DNA from: Aristolochia californica
Lineage: Eukaryota > Streptophyta > Magnoliopsida > Piperales > Aristolochiaceae
Assembly (NCBI GenBank): GCA_029961685.1
Contig: JARWKL010000010.1
Coordinates: 26,448,067 to 26,512,066 of the forward strand
Direction: 5' to 3'
Length of the DNA stretch: 64,000 nucleotides
Under the pieces are notes generated by a model. The model saw only the letters and a program-made list of their open reading frames with translations, made no database searches and had not been told where the DNA came from. Positions 61,290-64,000 of this stretch are shown here, piece by piece. The stretch's first letter is position 1. Each line of letters begins with the position of its first letter. Both the position numbers and the translations under genes were made by a program.

Positions 61290-64000
61290 TGTTGAACTTA
61301 GTTTGACTCCCTTATTGACTTTGATGATAAAAAAAAAATTTAATAGAGCTGAAAATTTTTAAACTAAATATTTCAGATACTTTACCTTGAAGAGAAAATA
61401 TATCTCAAGGTATAAGGTTTCAAAACCATAAAGCCTACAGAAGATCACAAGCAACATTGAAGGACATCTCTTGAAGAAGAAGACATTGTGAAGACTAGAG
61501 TTTAAGTGTCATTGGTGTATATCAAAAATCAATCAACAAATGTAAGAGAGCTTTCCTAACTCCTTTCTTTAAAATACAATGGTATACTTGGAGCTTTAGG
61601 ATACACATATCATATACACATGTTTAGAAACATCATACAAATCTTCTAAAACATGTTAGAGAACTTAGCTTCAATCATTACCATGCTTTAAAAGTCAAAT
61701 TAGTTGAATTGGCACAAGAATGATCGATAATCCTTTGCCATTGATCTATCATCCAAAAGTGTGCAGGCCATGACTATAAATCATGATCGATCAACCATAG
61801 TCGATTGATCGATCATCCAAAACATGGCCATTTCATGCTATAGAGCATGATCAATCATCCCATTTGGATTGATTGATGAATACTTTCCAGGAAATTAAAT
61901 TTTACATGGAATGATTGATCATCCCACACAATTGATTGATCGGTTATAATCTTGCCAGTCAGGGTCATAAAGCATGATCGATCACTAGAAGTTAGTTTTT
62001 CGATCATACTTGCATTACATAGTGAGATGGAATTTTCATTGATCGATCATCCCCTGGTAATGATAGATCAACTTAACTTTTTTGGACCAAAGGTAACTTT
62101 ATGATCAATTAGTCCATCAATCCATAAGTCACATCCTTACAAAAAAATAGTTTTAATGATCAATTGATCAAATTAATCACTTTATAGTAATCGATCAATC
62201 AACATTCTAATTTTTGTAAATGGGAAAAAAGGGCTAGTTTTTCTTTTGCGGAATAGATAAATACCCCCACCAAACCACACATATGTTGGCTCAAGTAGTT
62301 TTTTAGGAGGGAGGTGAATTGAGATATTCAAATTAAAAACTACTAGTGCATGTGATTAAAAAGTCATGCATAAAGGAAATTCAAAGTAAAGAACAACATG
62401 ATCACACTACAAGAACAAATATATTTTTTGTTATTAATGCTCTCCTAGTGACAGTCACCGTTCAAGAACCCTTGCTAGGAAAAATTCCGCCATTAAGCTT
62501 TAATAGATGGAAAATTACAAAAGAGATTCCGACTCTCTTTGGCTACGTATAGCTCAATACACAATTTTGAACAAAGCAAATGTCCCCAAGAGCTTTCTTC
62601 TAGATTATAGCTCTTGTTAGGCCTTTCAATCTAGATTAACAGGTTCTAGATGAACCTATCACAAATACATAAAAAAAAAAAAGGGAAAAATTACACCCTT
62701 ACTTGGAGAGATGCTTCTCCTTGAGAGATTCAAGTTGCCTCCTCCTTTGTAGCACATTGTGAAATGATCAAGGAGTTTCTACTATGATGAATGCAAGGAT
62801 GACTAAAAGAGAAAATAGTTTTCAAAGTATTTGGATCACTCTCTTTCTCTCCAAAGCACTTTTGATAGAAATTTGCAAGATAAAGGATTGTGGCTTGAAC
62901 ATATGGTAATAAATCCTGAGTCACACCTTTACTCACAGGTTGGTGGGGTATTTATAACATCCCCAACTCAAACTAGAAGTTATTTTTCCATTTGCAAGAA
63001 TCAGACCGTTGATTGATAGATCATTGTTTAGTGATCGATCAATCAATTGATCTTAACGGCTACTTTTCTGCTAGAGAATCACTTATCGATTGATGGGCTG
63101 ATCGATCAATATGTTACCATTGGTCCAAAAAATTTAAGTTGATCGATCATTTCCAGTGGTTGATCAATCAATTGAGATTCCCTCTAGCTATGCAATACAA
63201 ATGTGATCGATCAATGCAATTTCCTATGATCTATCATGATTTATGTCACTTACTGGAAATATTCTAAGTGGTCAATCAATCAGGAAGGATGATTGATCAT
63301 TCCATGAAAATTTTTCTTGCTTTTGATAGTAATGATTGGTTAATAGGGTGGGATAATCGATCATGCATTATAGCATGAAATGACCATGTCCTGGATGATC
63401 AATCAATTGACTAAAGTTGATCAATCATGCTTTCAATTCTTGGCATGCACAGTTCTGGATGATCGATCATCAAGAGTGGTTTATCATTCATTCCAATACT
63501 AGATTAAAAGTATAGACTTTTTAAAGTATGGGAATTTTTGTCTAAGTTCTCTAGCATGTTTCTAAATGTTTTTTTATGATGATCCTTAACATATTTATAT
63601 GAAATTTATATCGTAAATCATGGATTTCACAAATGTACTTACGGAATAGGAGTTAGAATACTCTCTAACAAAACTTCATTGAGTTTAGATGTTTTTCTAT
63701 AATGGTTGAACTCAAGTCTAGTAGTTGTCTTTGTCCTTGTAGGTGAATCTGCAAGTGATGTTCTTCAATTGTGCTTGACATGTTGAATTTGGCTTTGACT
63801 CTCTAGACCTTAAGATACTCTTGAAGGTTAAGTATCTGGAATACATGGATTTTCAAGTTATTAGTTCAATTAAGTTTTGTTATCGTTAAATCAATGTGGG
63901 AGTCAACCTATGGTCAACCACATAGAGAAGTTAATGAGCAATTTTTGGCAAATCCTTAAGCCTTTATTCCCAAAGACTTACAATTCCTTCTCTAAAGTGA
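61290..64000 (+). repeat. 3' LTR of the SIRE-like element, interrupted, runs off the window
   Basis: TGTTGAACTTAGTTTGAC matches the 5' LTR start. It is homologous to 39286-40160 up to CAAACCACACATA (62283), then split by the solo LTR, resuming GAGAAGTTAATGAGC at 63925 as at 40162. GATC palindromes fill 61720-62210. Confidence 0.83.
62284..63919 (-). repeat. Solo LTR of the SIRE family inside the SIRE 3' LTR, opposite strand
   Basis: Perfect TSD ACATA (62279-62283, 63920-63924). Minus reading starts GGTTGACCATAGGTTGAC (TG at the end lost) and ends CTTGAGCCAACA, 1636 bp. GATC-rich palindromes lie at 62995-63490 in mirrored order to the host LTR. No internal region. Confidence 0.85.

Larger units (their letters stand above)
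39286..64000 (+). mobile_element. SIRE-like copia retrotransposon hosting at least six insertions
   Basis: 5' LTR 39286-about 40808, primer site, gag (40874-), protease, integrase, RT, RNase H, an extra 3' ORF region (59830-60950), purine tract and a 3' LTR from 61290 running off the window. Long LTRs (about 1.5 kb), a gag with acidic ESDVGLMATEDDES tail and an ORF after RNase H are typical of the SIRE clade. Insertions: 42032-42471, 43393-45092, 45576-45954, 46070-57192, 58518-58914 and 62284-63919. Protein motifs continue across each gap. Confidence 0.85.

Noticed and set aside
61720..62210. GATC repeats considered as a CRISPR or satellite array
   Set aside because: Units are short, degenerate and irregularly spaced, without constant repeats or equal spacers, and the sequence is a plant LTR.

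Overview
The window is transposon-packed plant nuclear DNA. Support comes from a legume-lectin receptor kinase remnant, tRNA-iMet primer sites, Ty3/gypsy chromovirus (Reina-like) and Ty1/copia (including SIRE-like) retroelements, and hAT, CACTA and Harbinger-like DNA transposons. The base composition is AT-rich. An angiosperm with a large, repeat-rich genome fits best; I cannot name the species. I see no intact host gene, no RNA gene and no CRISPR. Almost every coding stretch is a broken transposon gene. The only host gene trace is a minus-strand lectin receptor kinase (LecRK) pseudogene at 781-1725.

Left third (1-20002). A copia 3' end (1-780) cuts the LecRK kinase domain in its activation segment. 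Upstream of LecRK lies a hAT element (2094-4278) with a perfect 8-bp target duplication; it carries a fragment of a second DNA transposon. Then comes a CACTA element (4501-about 14591), itself split by a Harbinger-like element (6563-7818) and a 5.6-kb gypsy element (7905-13511). The LecRK upstream region plus CACTA is present a second time at 16250-20002, so this stretch was duplicated. The second copy preserves the empty sites of the Harbinger-like and gypsy insertions. A 5'-truncated copia (14592-16250) lies between the copies.

Middle (20003-39017). 20003-29475 is a mosaic of broken gypsy pieces on both strands: gypsy B 5' LTR and gag, gypsy A pol in two parts, and gypsy 2 between them. 29810-39017 is a non-autonomous LTR element (LARD-like, TSD TTAAG) with no recognisable protein. 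It contains a solo LTR inside its 5' LTR and a complete minus-strand copia (32373-38234, TSD TTTCT) of the same family as that solo LTR.

Right third (39286-end). One SIRE-like copia element on the plus strand runs to the window edge. It has been hit at least six times: a gypsy-type solo LTR (42032-42471), a LARD-like element (43393-45092), a copia solo LTR (45576-45954), a minus-strand gypsy (46070-57192) that itself contains a minus-strand copia (48239-54012), a solo LTR (58518-58914), and a solo LTR of its own family inside its 3' LTR (62284-63919). The order of events follows from matching target-site duplications and from host reading frames resuming across each insert.

The genes do not form a pathway; the window records repeated nesting, point decay and illegitimate recombination. 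The most unusual signals are LTR-encoded gag N-termini that read through the primer-binding site in the Reina-like elements, arrays of TGATCGATCA-type palindromes in the SIRE LTRs, a roughly 220-bp palindrome in the LARD, and 17-37 nt G/C homopolymers, most of them at element borders.
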